This document shows, piece after piece, positions 27,921-36,326 of a stretch of DNA of 64,000 nucleotides (position 1 is its first letter; the number at the start of each line of letters is the position of its first letter). The stretch comes from Roseateles depolymerans (GTDB taxonomy: Bacteria; Pseudomonadota; Gammaproteobacteria; Burkholderiales; Burkholderiaceae_C), in contig QFOD01000005.1 in assembly GCA_003241055.1 (NCBI GenBank), positions 62,001 through 126,000 of the forward strand. The letters run 5' to 3'. The notes under the pieces were generated by a model. It ran no database searches, was not told where the DNA came from, and worked only from the letters and a program-made list of their open reading frames with translations. Position numbers and translations under genes: made by a program.

Positions 27921-30083
27921 TTGAAACAACAGCTGATAGGGCTCTTTCTGACCCTGGTGGTCGCGGTGCAGGGCGCCGCGGCGGATTCGGAACCTGTCTC
28001 CCCGCCGCTGCTCAAGCCGGTGGCACAGGAGGCCAAGGCGGCTCACCTGGCGGCTGACCTGCTCTCGCGCTACCACTACAAGGCCCTGCCGCTCGACGAC
28101 GCCTTGTCGAGCAAGATGTTCGACCAGTACCTGAAGGCGCTGGACCCGGAGAAGGTCTACTTCCTGCAATCCGACGTCGACCGCCTGGCCGCCGACCGGT
28201 CCCGCCTTGACGACGCCATCCTGAGCGAGGATCTGCGCGCACCGTTCGAGATCTTCAACCTGTACGAGCGCCGGGCCGTCGAGCGCATGACCTATGCCCG
28301 CAGCCTGCTGAGCAAGGGCTTCAGGTTCGACAGCGACGAGACGCTGATGCTGGATCGCAAGGGTCAGGCCTGGCCTGCGACCGAGGCCGAGGCGCAGGAC
28401 CTGTGGCGCAAGCGCGTGAAGAACGACTGGCTGCGCCTCAAGCTCGCCGGCCAGGACGACGCTGCCATCGTGAAAGTGCTCGACAAGCGCTACGACAGCG
28501 CGGTCAAGCGCATGGGCAAGATCACGAGCGCCGATGCCTTCGAAGCCTTCATGAACGCCTACACGATGGCGATCGAGCCCCACACCAACTACCTTGGCCC
28601 ACGCGCCGCGGCCAACTTCGACATCGCGATGCGGCTGTCGCTGGCCGGCATCGGTGCCGTGCTGATGGACATCGACGGCTACGCCACCATCCGCGAACTG
28701 GTGGCCGGCGGGCCGGCGAGGCTTTCCGGGCAGCTGCAGGTGGGCGACCGCATCGTTGGCGTTGCGCAGGGTGAGGGCCGCGCGATGGAGGATGTTGTCG
28801 GCTCGCGCCTGGACGACACGGTGAACCTGATCCGCGGCGCCGTGGGCTCGACGGTGCGCCTGGAGGTGCTGCCCGCCGACCAGGGCCCCGACGCGCCGAG
28901 CAAGACCGTGTCCCTGGTCCGCGACACGATCAAGATGCAGGACAGCGCCGCCAAGGCCAAGGTCTATTCGGTGACGACCGGCGAGGGCAAGCGCCTGATC
29001 GGCGTGATCACCCTGCCTTCGTTCTACGAAGACGTCGAGGCCTTGCGCAAGGGCGACAAGGACTACCGCAGCGCCAGTGGCGACGTGGCCCGCCTGCTGG
29101 CCGACCTGAAAGCCCAGAAGGTGGACGCGGTGCTGGTGGACCTGCGCAACAACGGGGGCGGCTCGCTGCGCGAGGCCATCAGCCTGACTGGCCTGTTCGT
29201 CGGCAAGGTGCCGGTGGTGCAGACGCGCGATGCCAAGGGCGACGTCAGCGTGGGCAAGAACGTCGACACCGACGTGGCCTGGGACGGCCCCCTGGGCGTG
29301 CTGATCAACCGGGCCTCCGCCTCGGCGTCGGAAATCTTCGCGGCCGCGATCCAGGACTACGGCCGCGGCCTCATCCTCGGTGAGCGCAGCTTCGGCAAGG
29401 GCACGGTCCAGACCGTGGCCAACCTCGACCAGATCGCCCGCAACGCCAAGCCGGTGTACGGCGAATTGAAGCTGACCATCGCGCAGTTCTTCCGCGTGAA
29501 CGGCGGCACCACGCAGCTGCGCGGCGTAACGCCGGACCTCGGCTATCTGCAGAGCGACGACGCCGCGCAGTTCGGCGAATCCAGCTTCGACAACGCGCTG
29601 CCGTGGACCCAGGTCAAGCCGGCCGACTACGCGCCGGTGGGCGACATCAAGGCCCAGCTGCCGCGCCTCAAGGCCTGGCATGACAGCCGCGTCCAGCGCG
29701 ATCGCGACTACCAGGCCCTGATGGACGACCTGGCCAAGGTGCGAGCGCAGCGCAAGGCCAACGTGATCTCGCTCAACGAAGCCGTGCGCCGCAAGGAACG
29801 CGCCGCCTCCCAGGCCCGCATGGCCGCGCTGCTGGGCGCCGACGGCGCCGCCGCGAGCGGCGCGCTGGCCGACGACGGCCTGCAGTTCAACGAGCGCAAG
29901 CTGAGCAAGGACCTGGCCATCGAGAAGACCCAGAAGTCCGTCAACGACGTGCTCTTGAACGAGTCGCTCAGCATCCTGTCCGACAGCGCCGCGCTGAAGG
30001 CCGGCAAATCGGCACTGGCGGCGAGTGCGCTGTCGACGCGGCCGGAGGTGGTGGCGGAGTTGCCCAAGGCAGCGACGCCGTAG
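27921..30083 (+). CDS. prc: Tail-specific carboxy-terminal processing protease (Prc/Tsp, S41)
   Basis: 720 aa from TTG 27921, which gives a proper signal peptide (KQQLIGLFLTLVVAVQGAAA) behind a GGAG box; ATG 27891 is ten codons upstream. The layout is the Tsp N-terminal domain (FDQYLKALDPEKVYFLQSDV), a PDZ domain (GGPARLSGQLQVGDRIVGV), the S41 protease core and a DUF3340-type C-terminal helical region. The Ser-Lys dyad lies in SASASEIFAAAIQDYG and GERSFGKGTVQTV. It degrades periplasmic proteins with nonpolar C-termini and adjusts cell-wall hydrolases. It is complete and is the last gene before the lower-G+C region. Confidence 0.94.
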   Translation: MKQQLIGLFLTLVVAVQGAAADSEPVSPPLLKPVAQEAKAAHLAADLLSRYHYKALPLDDALSSKMFDQYLKALDPEKVYFLQSDVDRLAADRSRLDDAILSEDLRAPFEIFNLYERRAVERMTYARSLLSKGFRFDSDETLMLDRKGQAWPATEAEAQDLWRKRVKNDWLRLKLAGQDDAAIVKVLDKRYDSAVKRMGKITSADAFEAFMNAYTMAIEPHTNYLGPRAAANFDIAMRLSLAGIGAVLMDIDGYATIRELVAGGPARLSGQLQVGDRIVGVAQGEGRAMEDVVGSRLDDTVNLIRGAVGSTVRLEVLPADQGPDAPSKTVSLVRDTIKMQDSAAKAKVYSVTTGEGKRLIGVITLPSFYEDVEALRKGDKDYRSASGDVARLLADLKAQKVDAVLVDLRNNGGGSLREAISLTGLFVGKVPVVQTRDAKGDVSVGKNVDTDVAWDGPLGVLINRASASASEIFAAAIQDYGRGLILGERSFGKGTVQTVANLDQIARNAKPVYGELKLTIAQFFRVNGGTTQLRGVTPDLGYLQSDDAAQFGESSFDNALPWTQVKPADYAPVGDIKAQLPRLKAWHDSRVQRDRDYQALMDDLAKVRAQRKANVISLNEAVRRKERAASQARMAALLGADGAAASGALADDGLQFNERKLSKDLAIEKTQKSVNDVLLNESLSILSDSAALKAGKSALAASALSTRPEVVAELPKAATP

Positions 30084-30445
30084 GTTTGGCGGGCTTGGGT
30101 CGCTGGCGAGTCGAGCGTTCTGATGGGCGCTTGGCCTGATGAGCGTGTCGAGATCCAGGGCGCCGGAGGCCTCAGGGGGGCCAGGTGCCATCGGGCAGGT
30201 CTGGCGCTAATAGCGGCCATCGGCCCCTGATCCTGCGGTAGCCGTTACGACGGGAGAAACCGCAAAGGACTTCTCCAGTCAGCATATCGAGTGGGAAGGT
30301 CAGCAAGCGGCAAGGAGCTGTCAGTCGCGAGAAACCGCTATCGGGGAGGCCGTCGCTACGATGCAGAAGGTCGTCAAACCGGGTGCATTTCTTTCAAGGT
30401 CCGGTTGTACACACAAGGTGCGACCTCTTGGCCGGAGAAGGATCC
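30084..30445. other. Non-coding boundary of the lower-G+C region
   Basis: 362 bases without a credible gene between prc and the sterol-desaturase-family gene. The decamer GAGAAACCGC occurs twice, at 30254-30263 and 30329-30338, 75 bases apart. Base composition starts to fall here. There is no tRNA, attachment-site or transposase match I can recognise. Confidence 0.5.
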
Positions 30446-31321
30446 GTGACGCTTTTCCTGAAGAACCAGCTGTTTTTGCTGGTCCTCTTTTTCGTAGTTG
30501 GCGGAGACCTCCTGCTGTGGGACCTGAAGGTGCCGACAGTCATGTGGGCGGAGTACACCTATGTGGCCGTACTCCTCTTTCTGGTGGTGTTCGAGTTCGT
30601 GAAGCCCCGCAATGCGTCGTGGAACTACATCACCAAAGACGGCGTCAAGTTTCGTGAACTGTCGGCCGACGTGATCTTCCAGGTCGTCGAGGCGGCGGTG
30701 GTTTCGGCGGCGGTTTACTCGCTGTCGGTGTGGCTGGCTGATCACCTACGGGCCCTCTTCGGTTGGACGCATCAGGTCGGCCTGCACTGGACACTGCAAT
30801 GCATCGCCGCGGTGTTCATCATGGATTTCATCCGTTACTGGATCCATCGCTGGATGCACCAGGTTCCCCTGCTGTGGCGCGTTCATTCCCTGCACCACAT
30901 GCCCGAACGTCTGGGGGCCATGTCCACGGCCCGCGGCAACCCGCTCGACGATCTGATCATCTATTCGCCGGAGCTCATCGTTCTGTTCGTTCTGGGCTTC
31001 GACAAAGACATCATGCTGGGGCTGTATTCCGTCGTCTGGATCATCCCCTTGATCACTCATTCGAACGTCGAATTTCCGGTGACCCGGCTCGCAAGCGTCT
31101 TCCAGCTGCCGACCTATCACCTGATCCACCATGCTTACAACGACGCTGAGACTCCCACCCACAACTTCGCGGAGATCCTGACGTTCTGGGACCGGGTATT
31201 CGGTACCTTCAACGCAGGGCCGATCGGCTTGGACCACCGCACCGGTGTTGTCAGCGACAAACCCCGTGAGTGGCATCGTGAATTCTTTGGTTGGCTTTAC
31301 CTGCCGATCAACCGTCTGTAA
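30446..31321 (+). CDS. Sterol desaturase / fatty-acid hydroxylase family membrane protein
   Basis: 291 aa from GTG 30446, preceded by GGAGAAGGA; a GTG at 30383 would add 21 residues. Several hydrophobic helices surround the di-iron histidine motifs: His134-RWM-His138, His147-SL-His150-His151 and His225-LI-His228-His229. Members hydroxylate or desaturate sterols, fatty acids or other lipids; the substrate is not readable. Codon use is less G+C-biased than in flanking genes, consistent with acquisition. No clear operon partner: the next genes face it from the other strand. Confidence 0.85.
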   Translation: MTLFLKNQLFLLVLFFVVGGDLLLWDLKVPTVMWAEYTYVAVLLFLVVFEFVKPRNASWNYITKDGVKFRELSADVIFQVVEAAVVSAAVYSLSVWLADHLRALFGWTHQVGLHWTLQCIAAVFIMDFIRYWIHRWMHQVPLLWRVHSLHHMPERLGAMSTARGNPLDDLIIYSPELIVLFVLGFDKDIMLGLYSVVWIIPLITHSNVEFPVTRLASVFQLPTYHLIHHAYNDAETPTHNFAEILTFWDRVFGTFNAGPIGLDHRTGVVSDKPREWHREFFGWLYLPINRL

Positions 31322-31774
31322 AACGAATGAGCAGACAGGTCGCGACAGCCTGCATCCTGAATGCTGGCGCACCTCGAAGGAGATCCAGGCCCAGTTCGTG
31401 ACGCTCGGCTACGACGGCTTAACTGGCCGCATGCTCCGCGGCATTGTTGTGGTCGGGGCTGGGCAGGGAACTGGCCGTGGCTGATCTTGCCGCGGATGTG
31501 GCCACCAAAGGCGGTTCGGAAATCGGCCCCGCGCCACCTTTGCAACAGATCGCCCGCAGCCGCAATGTCTGGTGACCAAGCGGTGCGTAGGCCGGCTGAG
31601 GCAATCGGGGTGAACGGAAGACCAGGGGGCTGCTTTGCAGCGATAGTAGGCATTGATCACTGAACTCCGACTGACCGCTTTGGAGTGTTGAGCTGTCTGC
31701 ATTGCTTGCCTTTTGGGTTGTCCGAGTTTGGCAGCAACGGCGCCGTATTTCGCTCGCCTGGTACACACTTCGGG
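31322..31774. other. Non-coding stretch with possible decayed gene
   Basis: 453 bases between convergent genes. One short frame (about 31340-31440) reads WRTSKEIQAQFVTLGYDGL, faintly like the helix-turn-helix part of ISL3-type transposases, then hits stops. Nothing else holds a frame. It may be a transposase relic or chance. Confidence 0.3.
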
Positions 31775-32410
31775 CTATTGCGCCAATCCGATCTGCTTGA
31801 GCAGCGACTGGTTGTCCCAGTAAAGCCATTCTTCGTCCATGACACCGTCCTTGTTCCAGTGGCCGATGGTGACCATGCCGAGCTTGAAGGACTTGCCTGT
31901 CGGCGCGGTCGTCTTGCCGCCACCGATGGGCATGGGCTTGGCGAACGTTCCCTCCACATAGCCTGAAACGGCCGTCCATTCGCCCGAAGCGATGCGGATC
32001 GGATGCTCCCTGATACGGGTATCTGGAGCGAACACGAACATCGGCTTGAGCTCCTCGATGTGTGCGGGCAGCCCTTTGGTGATGCGGCCATCTGGCATGT
32101 GGACCACGATGTCGGGCGAATGGCTCTTGGTCAACTCATCCCACTTCTGACCGCTGTAAACGTTGAAGTCGAGATCATCGAAGTTGGCCAGATTGGCCTG
32201 CTCAGTTCGGCGCTGGGCCGCGATTTCCGCCACTTGCCGCCTCAGTGCCTCAACCTGCGCCTGCTCTTCCGCATTCAAGGACGATTCAGGGATAGGCGCG
32301 GCTGCGGTGCTGCCCACCTTGGACAGACTGGTCGCAGCTTGAGAGAAGGCGCTCAGGGGTGCAAAAACCGCACAGAGAGCAATGCCGGTTTTCATGAGGG
32401 ATCGTTTCAT
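31775..32410 (-). CDS. Exported SnoaL-like (NTF2-fold) protein
   Basis: 211 aa. A signal peptide (KTGIALCAVFAPLSAFSQA) is followed by a predicted coiled segment (EEQAQVEALRRQVAEIAAQR). Then comes an NTF2/SnoaL-like domain: WDELTKSHSPDIVVHMPDGR, a GLPAHIEELKPMF helix, MVTIGHWNKDGVMDEEWLYW and an ending LLKQIGL. Such domains bind small hydrophobic ligands or catalyse cyclisation and isomerisation. GGAGCG upstream of ATG 32410 supports the start. It is the last gene of the minus-strand redox operon, 22 bases after another SnoaL-like gene. Confidence 0.72.
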   Translation of the reverse strand: MKRSLMKTGIALCAVFAPLSAFSQAATSLSKVGSTAAAPIPESSLNAEEQAQVEALRRQVAEIAAQRRTEQANLANFDDLDFNVYSGQKWDELTKSHSPDIVVHMPDGRITKGLPAHIEELKPMFVFAPDTRIREHPIRIASGEWTAVSGYVEGTFAKPMPIGGGKTTAPTGKSFKLGMVTIGHWNKDGVMDEEWLYWDNQSLLKQIGLAQ

Positions 32411-32432
32411 CGTGCGCTCCATTTCACCCGCT

Positions 32433-32936
32433 TCACTTGGCCGGGAACATGGCGTTCCCGTTGGCCGACTTCTCGGCCGGAACTTCCTCTTGCATGACGT
32501 CCCAGTGCTCAACAACCTTGCCGTTCTCCAGGCGGAAAATGTCTACCGCGATCATGGTCTTGCCGAACCAGTTGCGGTAACGGCCGTGAATCATGACCAA
32601 GTTGCCCTCCTCCATGACCAGGCCAGGTTCATAGGTCGGGCTAGGACCGTTGCTGCTGATGAAGTCACGCAGCACACCGAGGCCGTTTGGCATGCTCGGG
32701 TTGTGTTGAATCATGTTGCCGGCCCAGTAGGTTTCCGCCTTGGCGAGATTGCGCTGGTTGAAGACCGCGTCGAGGTAGGCCACGACGATGGCCTTGCTGC
32801 CGGTGACCTGCTTGTGGGTCTTTGCCACTTTCGACGCAGTGCTTGCTGCGGGCGCGGTCACGGATTGAGCGGAGGCTGTGAACGTGGCCATCGCCACGCC
32901 AAGGGCCAGGAAGACATTTGCAAATAGCGATTTCAT
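32433..32936 (-). CDS. Exported nuclear-transport-factor-2-like (SnoaL) protein
   Basis: 167 aa with a signal peptide (MKSLFANVFLALGVAMATFTASAQ). The NTF2-like domain shows AIVVAYLDAVFNQRNLAKAETYW, MIQHNPSMPNGLGVLRDF, and the C-terminal pattern AVDIFRLENGKVVEHWDVMQE, the most diagnostic part of SnoaL-like proteins. It starts at ATG 32936; an upstream TTG is unlikely. A different subgroup from its downstream neighbour. A periplasmic ligand-binding or lyase role beside quinone reductases is conceivable, but unproven. Confidence 0.8.
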   Translation of the reverse strand: MKSLFANVFLALGVAMATFTASAQSVTAPAASTASKVAKTHKQVTGSKAIVVAYLDAVFNQRNLAKAETYWAGNMIQHNPSMPNGLGVLRDFISSNGPSPTYEPGLVMEEGNLVMIHGRYRNWFGKTMIAVDIFRLENGKVVEHWDVMQEEVPAEKSANGNAMFPAK

Positions 32937-32969
32937 GATTGATTTCAATGTTGGGTGAGGCGGTGAAGT

Positions 32970-33977
32970 TCAGTACTCAAGGACGATCTTTCCGAAGTGC
33001 CCGCCTGCCTGTTGCAGACGAAACGCCTCGGCCAGGTCGGCGAGCGGGAAGGACCTGTCGATGATGGGTCGGATGGGCAAGACGTCGAGCGCGCGCACGA
33101 GATCCTGCTGATGCTGGCGACTGCCAACGATCAGCCCCTGCAGGCGTTGCTGGCGCACGGTCAGCCCGGCTGTTGGCACGGGGCCAGCCGGGCCGGTGAG
33201 GACGCCGATGAGCGCGATATGACCCGCAACTCGCGTGGCCCTGATCGACTGCGCCAACGTACCGGCGCCGCCGACTTCGACGACGTGGTCGACGCCCCGG
33301 CCGCTGGTGATCTCCAGCACCGGTCGGGCCCACTCGGGCTCGCGCCGATAGTTGATCAGGTGATCCGCGCCTAGTTGACGTGCGCGCTCCAGCTTCTCGT
33401 CCGACGATGAGGTCGCAATAACCGTGGCACCCAAAGCCTTCGCGACCTGCAGGGCGAAGACAGATACACCGCCGGTGCCTTGCACCAGCACGGTGTCGCC
33501 GGGCTTGAGGTTGCCGTTGACCACCAGCGCACGCCAAACCGTGAGACCTGCCGTGGTCAGGGTGGCGGCCTCTGCGTGGCTCCAGCCTTGCGGTGCGCGG
33601 GTGAACGCGGTGGCCTGGGCTACGACACATTCGCGGGCGTAGCCGTCCACGCCGTCTCCGGGCACGGTCGAGAAGTCGCCGCTTACGGGATCGCCATTCA
33701 GCCAAGTGGGGAAGAAGGTCGACACGACATGGTCACCGACCGCTAAGTCGCTGACGCCTTCTCCCACCGCCTCGACGACGCCAGCGCCATCGGCCATGGG
33801 AATGCGGCGATCAGCCGCAGGCATGTGCCCGGCGACTACGCCCAGGTCGTGATAGTTCAAGGAACTGGCATGGAGCCGAACACGCACCTGGCCGGCCCCC
33901 GTGGCGCCAGGGTCCGGCAGGTCCGTCATCTCCAGGCGGTCCAGCCCACCCGGCGCGCGCAGTTGTATTGCTTTCAT
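32970..33977 (-). CDS. Zinc-free medium-chain dehydrogenase (quinone oxidoreductase / alcohol dehydrogenase-like)
   Basis: 335 aa medium-chain dehydrogenase/reductase. The N-terminal GroES-like domain has VRVRLHASSLNYHDLGVVAG, where the catalytic-zinc Cys of classical alcohol dehydrogenases is missing. The Rossmann site is VLVQGTGGVSVFALQVAKALG, followed by the cofactor loop ATSSSDEKLERARQLGADH. It probably reduces quinones or enones with NAD(P)H. The ATG at 33977 shares one base with the TGA of the upstream FMN-reductase gene (TGATG), a coupling arrangement. Part of the operon controlled by the HxlR gene at 35607. Confidence 0.88.
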   Translation of the reverse strand: MKAIQLRAPGGLDRLEMTDLPDPGATGAGQVRVRLHASSLNYHDLGVVAGHMPAADRRIPMADGAGVVEAVGEGVSDLAVGDHVVSTFFPTWLNGDPVSGDFSTVPGDGVDGYARECVVAQATAFTRAPQGWSHAEAATLTTAGLTVWRALVVNGNLKPGDTVLVQGTGGVSVFALQVAKALGATVIATSSSDEKLERARQLGADHLINYRREPEWARPVLEITSGRGVDHVVEVGGAGTLAQSIRATRVAGHIALIGVLTGPAGPVPTAGLTVRQQRLQGLIVGSRQHQQDLVRALDVLPIRPIIDRSFPLADLAEAFRLQQAGGHFGKIVLEY

Positions 33978-34568
33978 CAATTTCTCCGTTCATCGGCTTG
34001 CGCGGGAATCGACATCCGTTGCACTTCGACGATCCACTGTCGGAACGCGGTCATCTGCTCTTGCAGGAACTTGAGGGTCAGCTCGTCGACACAGCGGCCC
34101 TCGGCGTCGAACTTTCCCTGGGCATGGCCTACGAAGACCTCCGGCTTCTGAAGGACCATGGCGTTCATGAAGAGCAGAACCCGGCGCATGTCGTACTGAA
34201 CACGCGCGCCGCCCGTCGGCCCCGGCGTGGCCGACAGCAGTGCGACGGGCTTGCGCGCAAAGGGCTGGTCGCTGCCTCGGCTGACCCAGTCGATGGCGTT
34301 CTTGAAGATGCCGGGCACCGAGAAGTTGTATTCCGGTGTGGCGATCAGCACGCCATCCGCGCTCGAGATCTTTTGCTGGAGCGCCGTGACTGCAGAAGGA
34401 ACCCCCCTGCTCCATAAAGTCGGCGTCGAAGGGTGGGATGTCTCGCCACTCGGCGATCTCGAAGGTCACATCACGCGGCAGCAGACGTGCAGCCTCCATC
34501 ATCAGCATTCGATTGATGGATCCCCTTCTCAAGCTCCCACACATGCCGAGGACTCTGATTTCGCTCAC
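33977..34568 (-). pseudogene. NADPH-dependent FMN reductase, frameshifted
   Basis: Two frames together make one flavodoxin-like NADPH:FMN/quinone reductase. The first (GTG 34568, behind AGGGAGA) gives VSEIRVLGMCGSLRRGSINR to FDADFMEQG. The second, from about 34400 down to 33977, gives VPSAVTALQQKISSADGV, then ATPEYNFSVPGIFKNAIDW to the end. The switch occurs at a run of six C (34402-34407, six G in the gene); five would restore one frame of about 196 residues. So this is a one-base insertion, a sequencing error, or slippage at a homopolymer. Both halves keep the family motifs, so any mutation is recent. It lies between the QorB-like and dehydrogenase genes. Confidence 0.8.
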
Positions 34569-34591
34569 GATGAAATCTCCCTTTGCAGGCT

Positions 34592-35485
34592 TCAAAGCGC
34601 CGCAAGGGCTGGCTGGTTCGCCTGCAACCAGTCATCGAAGGATTGGGGCTGGCGCCCCGTGATGCGCTGGAAATCCCCCGTGACCTCGGCAACGCGGCCG
34701 GCCTCGGTGTTGGTATCGAACGACGCGAACACGCGCGCCAGTGGCTCGGGCAGGCCGGCCTGCACCATGCCCTGCACCAAACCCTCCAATGGCACCTGAA
34801 CGACCTCGATCGACTTGCCGATCGCTGCGCTCACGGCGGCGGCCATCTCGGCCTTGGTCAGCGACTGGCCTCCGGACAAGGTGTAGGTCTTCTTGCCGCT
34901 TTCTACCCCCGCCAGCACCGTCGCTGCGGCCAACGCCAGGTCGCTGCGAGCGATATCGGCGCTGCCTTGGCCGCCGTCTGCTGCATACCACTTACCCGCC
35001 GCGATTGCCGGAGGCAGGAAGAGGAACAGGTTCTCGAAGTACCAATGGTTGCGCAGCACTGTCCAGCCGGTCAGACCGCTCTCGGCCAGCGCCTTCTCCG
35101 TGCCCTCGTGGTCGGGCGCAATCAGCAGGGGCGCGCCAACGGGGTTGGGCGCCGAGGTGTAAATGACGTGGCCGACGCCAGCGGCTTCCAGTCCCTTGAT
35201 GGCGTTGGTGTGCTGCTCCAGTCGGCGGCCCGGACGGTCGAGCGCGTCGGTGCTGACCAGCAGGGCGCGATCGACGCCGTCGAAGGCGGCGGCGAACGTA
35301 TCGGTCTGCTCGAAGTCGAGGGCTCGCGTCACCACGCCCTTGGCAGCCCAATCGGCCAGCTTGGCGGGGTTGCGACTTGCCGCAACGATGCGACTGGTGG
35401 GGACGGACAGTGTCTCCGTCAGATGCTGCAGAACGAGTTGGCCGAAGTGGCCAGAAGCGCCGGTAACGAGAATAGATTTGCTCAT
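34592..35485 (-). CDS. NmrA-family NAD(P)H:quinone oxidoreductase-like SDR (QorB/YtfG type)
   Basis: 297 aa. The N-terminal Rossmann motif is SILVTGASGHFGQLVLQHL, followed by RNPAKLADWAAKGV and the NmrA-type middle region (GVGHVIYTSAPNPVGAPLLI, LRNHWYFENL). No classical SDR Tyr-xxx-Lys motif is evident. In E. coli the similar YtfG (QorB) is a quinone oxidoreductase next to an HxlR-type gene, ytfH, the same pairing as here. It is the first gene of the minus-strand operon, 121 bases from the divergent HxlR gene. It probably detoxifies quinones or senses the NADPH ratio. Confidence 0.87.
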   Translation of the reverse strand: MSKSILVTGASGHFGQLVLQHLTETLSVPTSRIVAASRNPAKLADWAAKGVVTRALDFEQTDTFAAAFDGVDRALLVSTDALDRPGRRLEQHTNAIKGLEAAGVGHVIYTSAPNPVGAPLLIAPDHEGTEKALAESGLTGWTVLRNHWYFENLFLFLPPAIAAGKWYAADGGQGSADIARSDLALAAATVLAGVESGKKTYTLSGGQSLTKAEMAAAVSAAIGKSIEVVQVPLEGLVQGMVQAGLPEPLARVFASFDTNTEAGRVAEVTGDFQRITGRQPQSFDDWLQANQPALAAL

Positions 35486-35606
35486 GACGAACCTTTCAGG
35501 GCCTGTGTTGACTTTCGAAACTCGATGCTAGTGATTACACTTTCTTTTGGGAAGTACATACAAAAAGGTTAGTGTGATGCTGAGCAAACACCACCGGGAG
35601 TGACAG
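35486..35606. promoter_or_regulatory. Divergent promoter/operator region of the HxlR-controlled operon
   Basis: An AT-rich spacer unlike the rest of the window. A palindrome AGTG-ATTA-CACT lies at 35530-35541 and TAGTG recurs at 35570-35574 (TAGTGTGAT). HxlR-family proteins commonly bind short dyads in such divergent promoters. The CGGGAG box before ATG 35607 is the regulator's ribosome-binding site. Confidence 0.5.
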
Positions 35607-36002
35607 ATGCCACAAGACGCGCAAGGTAGGCCGCTGACCGAGAAGGTCAGGTTGGGGGAGTTGTTCACCGTTGACTGCCCCTCGAGGGATGTGCTCAAGC
35701 ACTTGAGCAGCCTATGGGGGGTGCTGTGTTTAATCAGCCTGCGCGACGGGACGCTGCGTTTCAGCGAACTACGTCGCAAGGCATCCGGTGTGAGCGAAAA
35801 GATGCTGGCACAGACCTTGAAGCGGCTAGAAGAAGACGGTTTCGTGTCACGCTTTGCCCATCAGGTCGTCCCACCCTACGTCGAATACAGCTTGACACCC
35901 TTAGGACGCGAGGCTTCCGACCAAATTTCGACGCTCGTCGATTGGATCGAACTCAATGTCTGGCGGGTCATGAATTCCAGGCGGGAAAAGGGTGTTGAGT
36001 AG
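35607..36002 (+). CDS. HxlR-family transcriptional regulator
   Basis: 131 aa winged-helix protein of the HxlR class: DCPSRDVLKHLSSLWGVLCL, LRFSELRRKASGVSEKMLAQ, TLKRLEEDGFVSRFAHQVVP and YSLTPLGREASDQISTLVDW. HxlR members such as YodB and QorR sense quinones, diamide or aldehydes through an N-terminal cysteine. Here a Cys sits at the matching place (VDCPSRDV) and a second in GVLCLISL. It is divergent from the quinone-reductase operon, so it is probably its repressor. Confidence 0.9.
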   Translation: MPQDAQGRPLTEKVRLGELFTVDCPSRDVLKHLSSLWGVLCLISLRDGTLRFSELRRKASGVSEKMLAQTLKRLEEDGFVSRFAHQVVPPYVEYSLTPLGREASDQISTLVDWIELNVWRVMNSRREKGVE

Positions 36003-36326
36003 GTGCTTCCCGTTCGATCCGCAGGTTCGAGGTGGGAGCGCGGTGGCTACAAGCCGGCCTCGACGAGTCGCGTCAGTGGCTCGTGGGTGAGTCGCCCCTG
36101 TCAATTGCCGAACGGCCGGTCTTGGAGGTACGGTAACAATGCACATCGCTGCCCGCCGAATTGACCGGTGCTGATCGAAGCGGCCTCTCGCGTTACCCGT
36201 CACGAATGACTCTGACCAGCCTCTAGCAGCCCCCCACTGCGCCACCAGCCCAGCTACGCCCACCGCCCGCACACAAAAACGGCCCCTCAGGGCCGTTTCT
36301 CTTTCTTGCGGCAAGGCCGCTCTTCG
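36003..36326. other. Gene-free right edge of the lower-G+C region
   Basis: 324 bases between the convergent HxlR and nitroreductase genes. The first 250 bases hold no open frame with recognisable homology; G+C rises toward 36240. The right end contains the terminator annotated at 36277. No integrase or tRNA was found to mark an insertion end. Confidence 0.5.
36277..36298 (-). terminator. Rho-independent terminator of the nitroreductase gene
   Basis: AAACGGCCC (36277-36285) pairs with GGGCCGTTT (36290-36298) across CTCA. Read on the minus strand it is followed by a T-rich run, 28 bases after the nitroreductase stop; on the plus strand the tail TTTCTCTTTC could also serve the HxlR gene. Confidence 0.88.
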
